A stretch of DNA of 64,000 bases from Streptomyces sp. SID13726 (GCF_010548375.1 NZ_JAAGLY010000006.1:248001-312000), one strand, 5' to 3'; counted from the stretch's first letter, positions 16,070 to 24,234 are shown. Notes: generated from the sequence alone by a model not told the origin. Made by a program: numbers and translations.

Positions 16070-16486
16070 ATGATCCGCACAAGGGCGTTCGCAGCGGCCC
16101 TGTTCACCGCGGCCTCGCTGCTGGGAGCGGGCGTCGCCCCGGCCTCGGCACAGACCTCGGCCGCCGCCGTCAGCTGCTACGGCGGGGCCAGGACCCTGAC
16201 GTACCACTACCAGGCCGCCGCCAAGGAGTACGGCACCTACACCACCTCCTCGCGCTGCAACGACGTCAACATCCGGCTCATCACGGACGTGCCCGGCGTG
16301 TACCTGGACGCCTGCGTGGTGTTCGTCGACCACACGAGCAAGTGCAACAACGGCGACGCGTACACCACGCACGGCACCGAGTGGGGAACCGTCGCCACCG
16401 ACGTCAAGGACGGCACCCACTTCGTGCTGCGGGTGCACGCCTACGACACCGACGCGCAGAACGTCACCTTCCAGATCGCCTACTGA
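16070..16486 (+). CDS. small secreted protein homologous to the C-terminal domain of the preceding muramidase
   Basis: The protein is 138 aa with a signal peptide of about 27 residues (FAAALFTAASLLGAGVAPASA). The mature part reads SCYGGARTLTYHYQAAAKEY, SSRCNDVNIRLITDVPGVYL, DACVVFVDHTSKCN, then WGTVATDVKDGTHFVL. It aligns along its whole length with residues 469-563 of the GH25 protein (SCYGGAVTVRYGDALEFGPY, SARCTDINLR, NACVKFAKSGTCN, WTTIATDVLDGSKFTV), with all four cysteines kept. The function is unknown; a secreted binding or inhibitor module is plausible. SD ACGGAG lies upstream. Confidence 0.85.
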   Translation: MIRTRAFAAALFTAASLLGAGVAPASAQTSAAAVSCYGGARTLTYHYQAAAKEYGTYTTSSRCNDVNIRLITDVPGVYLDACVVFVDHTSKCNNGDAYTTHGTEWGTVATDVKDGTHFVLRVHAYDTDAQNVTFQIAY

Positions 16487-16521
16487 CCTTCCCCGTACCA
16501 CCGTTCACCGAAAGGACGACC

Positions 16522-17271
16522 ATGACTTCCTCCTTCCGTCCCATGAACCGCCGCACCATGCTGCGCGGCACCCTGGCCGCCGGCGCCGGCGTCGCGTTCG
16601 GCCAGCTGCTCCTCTCCGGCACCGCGCAGGCCTATTCGTGGTCCCGCACCCTCGAACAGGGCGCCACCGGCGCCGATGTGACGGAGCTTCAGATCCGTGT
16701 CGCGGGCTGGGCGGCGGACAGCGCGAGCAAGACCCGGGTGGGTATCGACGGGGACTTCGGTCCCGGTACGGCGGCGGCCGTACGGCGGTTCCAGGCGGCG
16801 TACGGTCTCAGCGCCGACGGCAGTGTCGGACCCAACACCCAGGCGAAGCTCAACTCCCTTGAGCAGTCGGACGGTTCCACGCTCCACTTCAACTGGAGCG
16901 AGTTCGTGGACCAGTCGACCGGCACCTTCAACGGCGGCAAGGTGACCGCGGCGGTGGCGAAGGAGAACGCCCGCCGCTGCATGTACAAGCTGGAGGCGCT
17001 GCGCAAGAAGCTGGGCGACAAGCCGATCACGGTCAACTCCGGCTTCCGCAGCATCGCGCACAACGCCGAGATCGGCGGGGCCAGCGACAGCATGCACCTG
17101 TACGGCACCGCGGCCGACCTCGACGTGTCCGGGGTGGCCACCAAGACCGTGTACCAGAAGGCGGAGACCTGCGGGTTCTCCGGCCTGGAGACCTACACCG
17201 TCGACCACCAGCACGTCGACAGCAGGGCCGACCTCGGCCGTGCCTGGTGGTGGGAGGACGGCACGGTCTGA
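16522..17271 (+). CDS. Tat-exported M15-type D-Ala-D-Ala carboxypeptidase with peptidoglycan-binding domain
   Basis: The protein is 249 aa from ATG at 16522 (GAAAGGACG upstream). An N-terminal twin-arginine signal (NRRTMLRGTLAAGAGVAFGQ, then LLLSGTAQA) is followed by a PG_binding_1 domain (about 42-112, GIDGDFGPGT and SVGPNTQAKL). The C-terminal Peptidase_M15 domain has the zinc ligands H192 (SMHLYGTAADLD), D199 and H231 (DHQHVDSR). It should trim or cut stem peptides in the wall. It is the last gene of the same-strand wall-hydrolase set and is closed by a bidirectional terminator. Confidence 0.9.
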   Translation: MTSSFRPMNRRTMLRGTLAAGAGVAFGQLLLSGTAQAYSWSRTLEQGATGADVTELQIRVAGWAADSASKTRVGIDGDFGPGTAAAVRRFQAAYGLSADGSVGPNTQAKLNSLEQSDGSTLHFNWSEFVDQSTGTFNGGKVTAAVAKENARRCMYKLEALRKKLGDKPITVNSGFRSIAHNAEIGGASDSMHLYGTAADLDVSGVATKTVYQKAETCGFSGLETYTVDHQHVDSRADLGRAWWWEDGTV

Positions 17272-17283
17272 TCGCCAGCCTTT

Positions 17284-17324
17284 CGCGGCTGCGGGCATCG
17301 TCGACGGCGGTGCCCGCAGCCGCG
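17284..17324. terminator. bidirectional terminator hairpin
   Basis: Perfect 14-bp arms CGCGGCTGCGGGCA (17284-17297) and TGCCCGCAGCCGCG (17311-17324) flank a 13-nt loop, placed exactly between two convergent stop codons (17271 and 17329). Confidence 0.85.
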
Positions 17325-17328
17325 GGTC

Positions 17329-18447
17329 TCAGCTCTTCGGGGTGTTCTTCAGCGCCGCCTCGCAGGAGGGCCAGTCGTGGAAGTCGTGCCGCACGCTCCA
17401 CAGCCGGTGGGCCGCCCGGATGTTCCACTCCGGGTCGAAGGCCCGCCGCGGTGTGCCGTCGAGTTCCTGGAGACGGGTGTCGGAGATCTGGAACACGCCC
17501 CAGTTGCGGCTGCCGTTGGTGTTGGGCAGCACGTACAGCGGGTCGAGGAAGGACGCGCAGCGGGCGACGGCCACGGCGGTGTCGGGGTCCTCGGCGAACA
17601 CCTCGCGGATGCGTTCGGTGACCTTGGCCCGCGACCAGGTCACCATGGTCACCTTCTGCGCGTAGAGCGCCTTCTTGGTGTCGTCGTCGACCACGCCCCG
17701 GGCCGTCACGCCCGCCAGCACCTGGAACGCGGTCACCCGGCGCAGGGTCTCCGGCCCGAAGTCCCCGTCGACGGCGAGTCTGCCCTTGGCCCGGACCAGC
17801 AGCTTCTGGACCTCGCGCACGCACTCGTCGTGCTGTCCCATGCTCACGGTCCGACACGCCGGGGAGTCGAGCAGTTCGTCGCCACCGCTCGCCGGAGTGG
17901 CACCCGCTGAGCGGCCGAAGGGCAGCCATATGAAGCCGGCCACCAGCAACACCGCGACCACGGTGGCCAGTACGGCGAGCTTCGGGGACAACCGGGCGGG
18001 CAGCCGGGCCCGTCGGGGTGCCCCGGCCTCGGCGTCGGAGGTCTGCGGCGGGGTGACGTCGTCCGGTTCGGGGTCCGTCGTCCGCGCGGGGCCAGCGGGT
18101 TCGTGCGGTGCCGGTTCCCGTGCGGGCTTCGGTTCCGCCGACGGCTCCGGGCCGTCCTCGGCGGTCGCGGCGGTCGCGGCGGTCGCGGCCGGAGCGTCCC
18201 GGTCGCTGTCCGCGAGCGCCCACAGCCGGTGCAGTTCGCGCAGTTCCTCCGCGCTCGCGCCGCACACCTTGCCGAAGGCGTGCACCACCCGGTACTCCGT
18301 CGGGACGCTGAGGCCGGAGCAGTACCGGTGCAGACTGGAACCGCTGACGCCCGCCTCCTTGCCGAGGCGGTCGTAGCCCCGGCCACTGCGGTCCTTCAGC
18401 ATGCGAAGGTAAGCGGCGAATTTCTCGGTTCGCGGAGAGGCAGCCAC
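17329..18447 (-). CDS. membrane-tethered XRE-type DNA-binding protein with peptidoglycan-binding and lysozyme-like ectodomains
   Basis: The protein is 372 aa from GTG at 18447 (GGTGGA nearby; TTG at 18465 is an alternative). Order: XRE-like HTH (about 5-75, YDRLGKEAGVSGSSLHRYCS), a Pro/Glu/Ala-rich cytosolic linker, one transmembrane helix (about 156-174, LAVLATVVAVLLVAGFIWLP), PG_binding_1 (about 200-262, VDGDFGPETLRR), and a lysozyme/transglycosylase-like domain (about 275-370: GSRNWGVFQISDTRL, FDPEWNIRAAHRLW, WPSC). At the place where that fold usually has the catalytic Glu (CES), this protein has C297-A298-S299, so it probably binds but does not cut glycan. It looks like a one-component wall sensor convergent with three secreted wall proteins. 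Confidence 0.85.
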   Translation of the reverse strand: MAASPRTEKFAAYLRMLKDRSGRGYDRLGKEAGVSGSSLHRYCSGLSVPTEYRVVHAFGKVCGASAEELRELHRLWALADSDRDAPAATAATAATAEDGPEPSAEPKPAREPAPHEPAGPARTTDPEPDDVTPPQTSDAEAGAPRRARLPARLSPKLAVLATVVAVLLVAGFIWLPFGRSAGATPASGGDELLDSPACRTVSMGQHDECVREVQKLLVRAKGRLAVDGDFGPETLRRVTAFQVLAGVTARGVVDDDTKKALYAQKVTMVTWSRAKVTERIREVFAEDPDTAVAVARCASFLDPLYVLPNTNGSRNWGVFQISDTRLQELDGTPRRAFDPEWNIRAAHRLWSVRHDFHDWPSCEAALKNTPKS

Positions 18448-18483
18448 ACTTCCACCCTTGCTCAAGCCCCTACTGACGGGTAG

Positions 18484-18516
18484 AAGTTACACCGCGAGGA
18501 AGGCGTGGTGTGACTT
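18484..18516 (-). promoter_or_regulatory. inverted repeat upstream of the XRE sensor gene
   Basis: Arms AAGTTACACC (18484-18493) and GGTGTGACTT (18507-18516) pair with one mismatch and lie 37-69 nt upstream of the GTG start. An autoregulatory operator is likely; a terminator for the gene ending at 18599 on the same strand is also possible. Confidence 0.4.
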
Positions 18517-18598
18517 TTCACTGCGGGAATGCGACCGCCAAAGCCGTTGTGAATACGGCCCTTTGGAAAAGTTCTCTCAATACCGGACCTTCACATCC

Positions 18599-21190
18599 TC
18601 AGCGGTCGCCGGGTTGGCAGTGCGCGTGGCTGTCCCGGCCCGGGTCGTGCGGGGCCAGGCAGAGGAAGATCGGCCTGTCCCGCCGCTCCTTCTGCCCGAG
18701 GGGCAGGGTGAAGGGACGGTCGGGCGCGATGCCGTCCCGGACGACGACACGGTTGCGGAGGGCCTGGAGGACGTTGGACGGCGAGGCCGATCCGCCGGAC
18801 TGCGCGATCGCCCGGGTGATGGCCGCGGCGGCCGCGCGGAAGGAGTCCGCGCCGGTGGCGTGGTCGCTCCCGCCCTCGGGGCTGTGCAGGACGGGCTTGT
18901 CGGAGAAGGACACGTAATACAGGTCCACCGCCGGGTACTTGTACAGCTCGGCCCACTCGGGTACGGGCTTGTAGTCGATGAGGGTGTTCACGTCGGAGGA
19001 GATCACGGGGACGGGCGACGACCCGCTGGTGCCGTCCCCGCCGCAGGCGCTCTGCACCTGGGCGAGCACCTTCGGGAGCTGGGAGCCCCGGGCGACGTAG
19101 AAGATCGTGCCGTGCTCCTTGTGCAGGGCGCAGATCCGGTCGGCGAGGTCGGGGAGTCCGAGGGCGGTGGCGCTGCCGTGGCCGGGCCGGGGCGCCGGGA
19201 CCTGGGCGAACCACGGGTCCTCGACGGAGACACGGCCCACCCTGAGCCGCGCGACGAGGTCGTCCCTCAGCTCCTGGCTGTAGCGGTCCTCACGGTCGTA
19301 GACGATCAGCGCCTTGCGGCTGCCCCGGTCCGTCGCGCGTCGCGCCATGACCTCGGCCATGCGCTCGTTGGTCGGCTGGGTGTGGAAGAAGTTGCGTGCC
19401 TCCGTGGCCATGAAGTCGCCGGTGACGGAGGCGCCGATGACGGGCATGCCGTCGCCGAGGTCGTTGATGGCGTCGACGGACTCCTGACGGCTCTGGGTGA
19501 TACCGATCACCGCGGACACGGTGTCGTCCTTCGCCGCCAGCTCCCTGATCTGCCGTGCGACCGGCCGCCCCTGTCCGAAGGCGAAGCCGGTGTTCGCGAC
19601 GAGGATCCTGAGCATCGGCTTGTCCTGGTTCACGATGGCCTGCTCGTTCCAGGTCTTCTGCGCGGCCGCGGCGCCCTGGAGCTGGAGCACGCCCGCCGGG
19701 ACGAGTTGCTCGGAGCGGGCCCGGGGGTCGGCGGTCAGAGGGGCGAGGAAGACGACCGTGCGGTGGGCGCCGTGCACGGCGGCGTTCTGCTCGCGGACGC
19801 GGTCCTGAAGGTCGTGCAGCAGGGAGTCCTCAACGACCGTGAAGTAGCAGCCCTGCGTCTCGGTGTCCACGCCCACGATCTCCTTCCCCACGCTCCGGGT
19901 GCCGGGGCAGGGGTCCTGGGCGGGCCGTGCGGCATGCGGGCGGTCGTCGGTGTCCTGGGCCGAGTCCATGCCGGGGACGTGGCCGCCGAACGCGAACCCG
20001 GCGGAGCACAGGACCACCAGTGCCAGCGCCGAGGCGGCCCACCAGCCCGCGTACGCGCGGAACGCGCCGACCTCGTGCGGTGTCGCCTTCGCCTTGAGCC
20101 TCAAGTGCCGTGCCACATCCGGCTGTTCGGGGCCGTCCTCGATCCGCACGGTGACGGTGCCGGGTCCCGGGGAGTCCGCGGGCGGGTTCTCCGGGCGCCG
20201 CAGTACGGCGGCGGCCTGCTGAAGGCCGAGTGCCGGACCGGTGGGCTCGCCCCGGCGCCCCGCGACGATCAGCAGCGGCGGGCGCAGGCCCTGTGCGGCG
20301 AGTTCGCGGTGGACCTGGAGGAACTGCCCCACCGCGCTGCTCCGGGGTCCCGTGAGGTCGGGCACCAGCAGCACGAAGGGCCAGGCCCTGCGGCGGCGCC
20401 AGGGCCGGAACCAACTGGGCGCCACGGCCCGGGAGAGATCCCTGAACAGCGCTTCCGTGAGCAGGTTCATCCGCAGGAGCCGCTGCTGCTCCGGGTCCGC
20501 GGTGCGCAGCCGGGTCGCGGCCTGGACGAAGTCCCGCGCGGCCAGTCCGGCGCTGGTCACCCGGCGGGCGTACCACCGCATACGCCGGTTCAGCGACCAG
20601 CGGTGCACCGCGCGCAGCGGCCACGACAGTGCGAAGGTCCAGATGCCCGCCGCCCACCGGGGCAACGAGGCGCTGCCGAGCGCCTGTCCCACGGTGCCGA
20701 GGACCGGGGTGCGCTGTTCCCAGGCGGTCCACAGCGCCTGGGCAGTGACGCGGTGCGGGTCCCTGGGGACCCGCGTCGCCGGTTCCGCCGGCTCGGCGCC
20801 CGCGGGCCGTATGCCGAGGACGTCCAGGCAGACCTGGAACATGGGCGCGCGCAGTGATCCGGTGCGCCTCGGCATGGTGTTCTTCCAGTCCGTGACGAGG
20901 AGTTCGAGGAATTCGACGTCGGGCCTGGGCGGGTCGAGGTCCGGCCCGGCGGCTCCCCCGTCCGGGGGCGGCTGGGGGCCTACGACGGCCCGGGGGGCGA
21001 GGTAGGGGCCGTCGTGGTTCTCGGTGAGGCGGCCGCCGTAGCCCGAGACGAAGGCTTCGGCGTGTGCCGGTCCGGTCTCCCCGTCCCACAGGACGATCAC
21101 CGGCGGCTCCCGGTCGTGGCTCGGCCGCGTCACCCATGAGTCGAGGGCCTCCACGAAGTCAATCGCATGTGCGAGAGCTGGGATCGACAT
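18599..21190 (-). CDS. single-pass membrane protein with type 1 periplasmic-binding-protein ectodomain
   Basis: The protein is 863 aa from ATG at 21190 (AAAGGGGGA upstream). Residues 1-380 are cytosolic and unrecognised; they open PPVIVLWDGETGPAHAEAF, where related proteins may carry a P-loop but no GK[ST] is present, and include a basic segment (FRPWRRRRAWPFVLLVPDLT). One transmembrane helix spans about 382-403. The outside part (about 430-800) resembles Leu/Ile/Val-type binding proteins: VVFLAPLTADPRARSEQL, a VAKDDTV-AVIGITQSR region, GMPVIGASVTGDFMA, FFHTQPTNERMAEVMARRAT and KALIVYDREDRYSQELRDD. It has no lipobox and no partner permease, so a receptor role is more likely than transport. 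The ligand and output are unknown. Confidence 0.75.
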   Translation of the reverse strand: MSIPALAHAIDFVEALDSWVTRPSHDREPPVIVLWDGETGPAHAEAFVSGYGGRLTENHDGPYLAPRAVVGPQPPPDGGAAGPDLDPPRPDVEFLELLVTDWKNTMPRRTGSLRAPMFQVCLDVLGIRPAGAEPAEPATRVPRDPHRVTAQALWTAWEQRTPVLGTVGQALGSASLPRWAAGIWTFALSWPLRAVHRWSLNRRMRWYARRVTSAGLAARDFVQAATRLRTADPEQQRLLRMNLLTEALFRDLSRAVAPSWFRPWRRRRAWPFVLLVPDLTGPRSSAVGQFLQVHRELAAQGLRPPLLIVAGRRGEPTGPALGLQQAAAVLRRPENPPADSPGPGTVTVRIEDGPEQPDVARHLRLKAKATPHEVGAFRAYAGWWAASALALVVLCSAGFAFGGHVPGMDSAQDTDDRPHAARPAQDPCPGTRSVGKEIVGVDTETQGCYFTVVEDSLLHDLQDRVREQNAAVHGAHRTVVFLAPLTADPRARSEQLVPAGVLQLQGAAAAQKTWNEQAIVNQDKPMLRILVANTGFAFGQGRPVARQIRELAAKDDTVSAVIGITQSRQESVDAINDLGDGMPVIGASVTGDFMATEARNFFHTQPTNERMAEVMARRATDRGSRKALIVYDREDRYSQELRDDLVARLRVGRVSVEDPWFAQVPAPRPGHGSATALGLPDLADRICALHKEHGTIFYVARGSQLPKVLAQVQSACGGDGTSGSSPVPVISSDVNTLIDYKPVPEWAELYKYPAVDLYYVSFSDKPVLHSPEGGSDHATGADSFRAAAAAITRAIAQSGGSASPSNVLQALRNRVVVRDGIAPDRPFTLPLGQKERRDRPIFLCLAPHDPGRDSHAHCQPGDR

Positions 21191-21330
21191 GAACCGTCCC
21201 CCTTTTTCCTTACGGTTGTGCCGTTCTCGTGAAGGGATGATCCCGCCGTGGCGGCCCGGGCGCGGCCCGACATCGGAGTCGGCCGAAATTGCTCGAAAGC
21301 GTCTTTCGGTGACCCGATCCGCGCATTCGA

Positions 21331-21369
21331 AAAGCACCCGCCTGGCCGGAATTCGCAGGCAGGCGCTTT
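21331..21369 (-). terminator. terminator hairpin after DUF4386 gene
   Basis: Arms of 14 nt with two mismatches (AAAGCACCCGCCTG at 21331-21344; CAGGCAGGCGCTTT at 21355-21368) flank a 10-nt loop. On the minus strand the stem runs into TTTTCG, just after the stop at 21392. Confidence 0.65.
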
Positions 21370-21391
21370 CCGTCACCCAATGCGGAGGGGA

Positions 21392-22048
21392 TTACATTCG
21401 GGACTGAAGCGCGCCGGCTCGCGGAGCGCTGCGCCAGGCGGAGATGCCGAGCGCCAGCAGCCAGTAGCTGAGCAGCGCTCCCATCAGGGCGGTGGTGCCC
21501 CAGCCGTTGGCCGCGTAGAAGTGCGCCGGGGTGTTGCCGAAGAACAGCGAGGGCACGAAGGCCAGGTTGACGCCCGCCAGGACGTAGGCCGAGCGCCCGG
21601 TCCAGCGAGGCAGCAGGCGGGTGCGGGTGAGGATGAAGCCCACCGAGGTCAGGAACAGCGCGAGGAGCAGGCGGGAGATGGACCCGTAGAGGATGTAGGT
21701 GCCGCTGACGTCGATCGTCGGGTCGATCGGGTGGTCGGCGGCGATGACCGCGCCCGCCTCCAGTCCGCTGGAGACCAGGGTGATCGTCGCGTAGACCAGT
21801 CCCGTCGCGAAGGCGATCGAGCCGGCCCACTCGTACTCCGGGCTCACCCGCCTGACCAGCTCCCGCAGGGCGGTCACGAACACGACCAGACAGGCGAGGG
21901 CGACGATCCCGATCAGCAGCCTGCTCAGCACGTTGGCGTCCGGCGGCGGGCCCGAGTAGACGAAGTACAGGGGTACTTCGATGATGAAGGCGGCGGCCGC
22001 GGCGATGCCCCAGACGCCGGTCAGGCGCCGGGCGAAGGTTTCCGTCAT
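21392..22048 (-). CDS. DUF4386-type integral membrane protein
   Basis: The protein is 218 aa from ATG at 22048 with GGGGGA upstream. Six or seven hydrophobic segments are visible (for example LTGVWGIAAAAAFIIEVPLY, LLIGIVALACLVVFVTAL, LLLALFLTSVGFIL). Its alternation of helices and short loops, with RLLPRWTGRSAYVLAGVNL late in the protein, fits the DUF4386 family of unknown function. It lies downstream of the epimerase-like gene on the same strand but 166 nt away, and is followed by its own terminator, so it is probably a separate unit. Confidence 0.75.
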   Translation of the reverse strand: MTETFARRLTGVWGIAAAAAFIIEVPLYFVYSGPPPDANVLSRLLIGIVALACLVVFVTALRELVRRVSPEYEWAGSIAFATGLVYATITLVSSGLEAGAVIAADHPIDPTIDVSGTYILYGSISRLLLALFLTSVGFILTRTRLLPRWTGRSAYVLAGVNLAFVPSLFFGNTPAHFYAANGWGTTALMGALLSYWLLALGISAWRSAPRAGALQSRM

Positions 22049-22214
22049 GGGTGTCCCCCGAGTCGGTGTGGCGTGGTGGATGCGTGTCGGCCGATTCGCC
22101 GACGACGGAAATCCTGCCGCGCTCGGGGGTTCTCGTCGCTGGGTGTGAACACCGGACAAGGGGTGGTCCCAACACCACCACCGGACGTCCAAGGGCCGTT
22201 CCGTACGCGGCCGT

Positions 22215-23228
22215 TCAGTCCGTGGCGGTGACCGCGTCGGGGTGGTCGGCGAGGTAGTCCCGCAGCACGGAGAGGAAGTCCGGGTCGGGTTCCAGGCCCA
22301 GGGCGGCGGCACGGCTGTAGTCGAAGACGGCCGGCCACGAGGTGACGATCGCCTCGATCGCCGGGTCGGGGGCGAGGGTGACCCGGTCGGCGACGGTGTC
22401 ACCGGCCACCTGGCGCAGGGTCGCGAGGATGTCGGCGACCGAGACGGTCAGTGCGGGCAGGTTGACCGGCAGCGGACCCTCCAAGTACCCGGCCCCTGTG
22501 CCGCGTTGAGCCTCCGCGACCCGGAGGATGCCCGCGACGGTGCGCCTGGGCGAGGACAGGGCCACCTTCAGGCCGGGGTCCACCGGACAGACTGCGGGCA
22601 GACCGGCGAGCGGCTCGCGGACGATGCCGGAGAGGAAGCCGGAGGCGGCAGCGTTGGGCCTGCCGGGCCGTACCGCCACGGTCATCAGCCGTACGACCCG
22701 CCCGTCGACGAACCCCCGGCGGGTGCAGTCCGCGACGAGGTGTTCGCACATCAGCTTCTGGGTGCCGTAACTCGACCGCGGCACCGGCAGCGTCGTCTCG
22801 CCGACCGCCGCGGGCAGGGGCAGGGCCGGGTCGGAGCCGTAGACGGCGATGCTGCTCGCGAACACCGTCCTTACGACGGGCCCGCCCGCCTGCGCCTGTG
22901 CCCGGGCCGCTTCCAGCAGCGCGCGCGTGACGTCCACGTTGACGCGCATCCCGAGATCGAAGTCGGCCTCGCACTCGGCCGACACGGCGGCGGCGAGGTG
23001 GAACAGCACGTGCACCGGCTGCTCGAACACCGTGTCCAGGTGCTCGACCAGGTCGCCCTGGACCGTCTGCACCGATACCCCGCTCGGCGGGGTGCCGTCG
23101 GGGCGGGCCACGCGGTCCACCAGCACCAGACTGCTGACGGGCTCGCCGTCGAAGGTGCCCGAGCGCAGCAACGATTCGGCCAGCAGGCGGCCGAGGAATC
23201 CGGACGCTCCTGTGACGACGACTCTCAT
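22215..23228 (-). CDS. denD: NAD-dependent epimerase/dehydratase, D-erythronate dehydrogenase-like
   Basis: The protein is 337 aa from ATG at 23228 (GAGGAG upstream). This extended SDR has the nucleotide site GASGFLG (7-13), FHLAAAVS, SSIAVYGS and the catalytic pair Y154/K158 (SSYGTQK). The middle and C-terminal regions (GRVVRLMTVAVRPGRPNAAA, SGFLSGIVREPLAG, VDPGLKVALSSPRRTVAGIL) are characteristic of the DenD group, which oxidises D-erythronate before phosphorylation by a DUF1537 kinase. This is a functional match to the C4 acid operon at 6.9-12 kb, from which it is separated by the wall-hydrolase genes. The gene symbol follows family similarity only. Confidence 0.75.
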   Translation of the reverse strand: MRVVVTGASGFLGRLLAESLLRSGTFDGEPVSSLVLVDRVARPDGTPPSGVSVQTVQGDLVEHLDTVFEQPVHVLFHLAAAVSAECEADFDLGMRVNVDVTRALLEAARAQAQAGGPVVRTVFASSIAVYGSDPALPLPAAVGETTLPVPRSSYGTQKLMCEHLVADCTRRGFVDGRVVRLMTVAVRPGRPNAAASGFLSGIVREPLAGLPAVCPVDPGLKVALSSPRRTVAGILRVAEAQRGTGAGYLEGPLPVNLPALTVSVADILATLRQVAGDTVADRVTLAPDPAIEAIVTSWPAVFDYSRAAALGLEPDPDFLSVLRDYLADHPDAVTATD

Positions 23229-23346
23229 CGGTACGGCTCCTCGATCGGCGGCTCGTTGTGTCGGTGTCGTCGATGTCGTACCCCGGCTGGCCGACGGATA
23301 CGACCGCACCCCGCGCCTACGCCGTCGTGGGCCGCCCGGGTCGAGG

Positions 23347-23910
23347 TCAGAGGGGCGTCGACGGTGACGGTGCGAAGGGCGCGCCGTGGCCCGGCACGAT
23401 GAGGACGGGGCCGAGGGCGAGGACGTTCTGCCGGGCCTCCCGCAGCAGTTCGCGGTCGGGGGCGAAGGGGTCGTCGGCGGGGCCCTCGGCGGTCCACCAC
23501 AGGTGGGTCAGGACGACCAGGCCCTGCTCGGTGGTGGCCAGGGTGCTGACGTCCTCCGCCGTGTGGCCCGGGGTCTTCATGAGCTTGATCGATGCGGAGA
23601 GCCGGTGGCCGTCGGCGTCACGGTCCTCCCAGATGTCGTCCCGGTACACGGCCATGTGGTCGTGGAAGCGGGCCTCGGGGAACAGGGCCGCGTTCAGGGT
23701 GTGATCCGGGTGGTGATGGCTGAAGATCACGTCGGTGACGTCCTCGGGCGCGAGGCCCTGGTCCGCCAGCGGGTCCAGGATCAGGCGGCGGTTCGCGACC
23801 ATGCCGGGATCGACGATCGCCACCGTGGCCCCGTCGACGAGCAGGGTGACCGTGCCGGCGACCCGCGTGTCGGCGTAACCGGTGGTCAGGACGTGCAACG
23901 AGGCGGTCAT
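23347..23910 (-). CDS. MBL-fold metallo-hydrolase (MBLAC1-like)
   Basis: The protein is 187 aa from ATG at 23910 (AGGAG upstream). The zinc motif H65-x-H67-x-D69-H70 (SHHHPDH) and later histidines in TPGH (116) and VPGHGAPF form the binuclear site of metallo-beta-lactamase-fold hydrolases. The opening strands (VAGTVTLLVDGATVAIVDPG) and compact size resemble MBLAC1-type proteins. The substrate is unknown. It lies 118 nt upstream of denD on the same strand and could be cotranscribed with it. Confidence 0.85.
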   Translation of the reverse strand: MTASLHVLTTGYADTRVAGTVTLLVDGATVAIVDPGMVANRRLILDPLADQGLAPEDVTDVIFSHHHPDHTLNAALFPEARFHDHMAVYRDDIWEDRDADGHRLSASIKLMKTPGHTAEDVSTLATTEQGLVVLTHLWWTAEGPADDPFAPDRELLREARQNVLALGPVLIVPGHGAPFAPSPSTPL

Positions 23911-24052
23911 GGCGGGCTCCTGGAAGGCGGGCTCCGGAAGGCGGGGCATGCAGGCTAACCGCTGTGCGGACCGGCCGGGAAGGAGCGCCCTGGAAACGGG
24001 CGCGTGCCCGTGTGTTGGGGAAGGAGGACGCCGTCGCCCTGGGGCCGGCAGC

Positions 24053-24163
24053 GGGCTCGGAGTCCTGCGCGGCGGGCCGGAGTTCTGCGGTGGGCTCGGA
24101 GCCCAGCGGCGGACCGGAGCCCAGAGGCAGGCTCGGAGCCCAGCAGCGGACCGGAGCCCTGCG
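24053..24163 (+). repeat. degenerate 18-20-bp tandem repeat, about six copies
   Basis: Successive units of the type GGGCTCGGAGCCCAGC alternate with GGACCGGAGCCCAGCG-like units: GGCTCGGAGTCC, GGCCGGAGTTCT, GGCTCGGAGCCC, GACCGGAGCCC, GGCTCGGAGCCC, GACCGGAGCCC. Two unit types (CTCGGAG and CCGGAG) strictly alternate, suggesting duplication of a ~38-bp dimer. The block fills the intergenic space 23911-24234, where I see no gene. Confidence 0.75.
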
Positions 24164-24234
24164 CCGAACGGCTCGCGCCACACCCGTCGCCGCCCGGGAC
24201 GGTCGAGCGCGCCCCGGGCGACGGCGGCCGTGTC

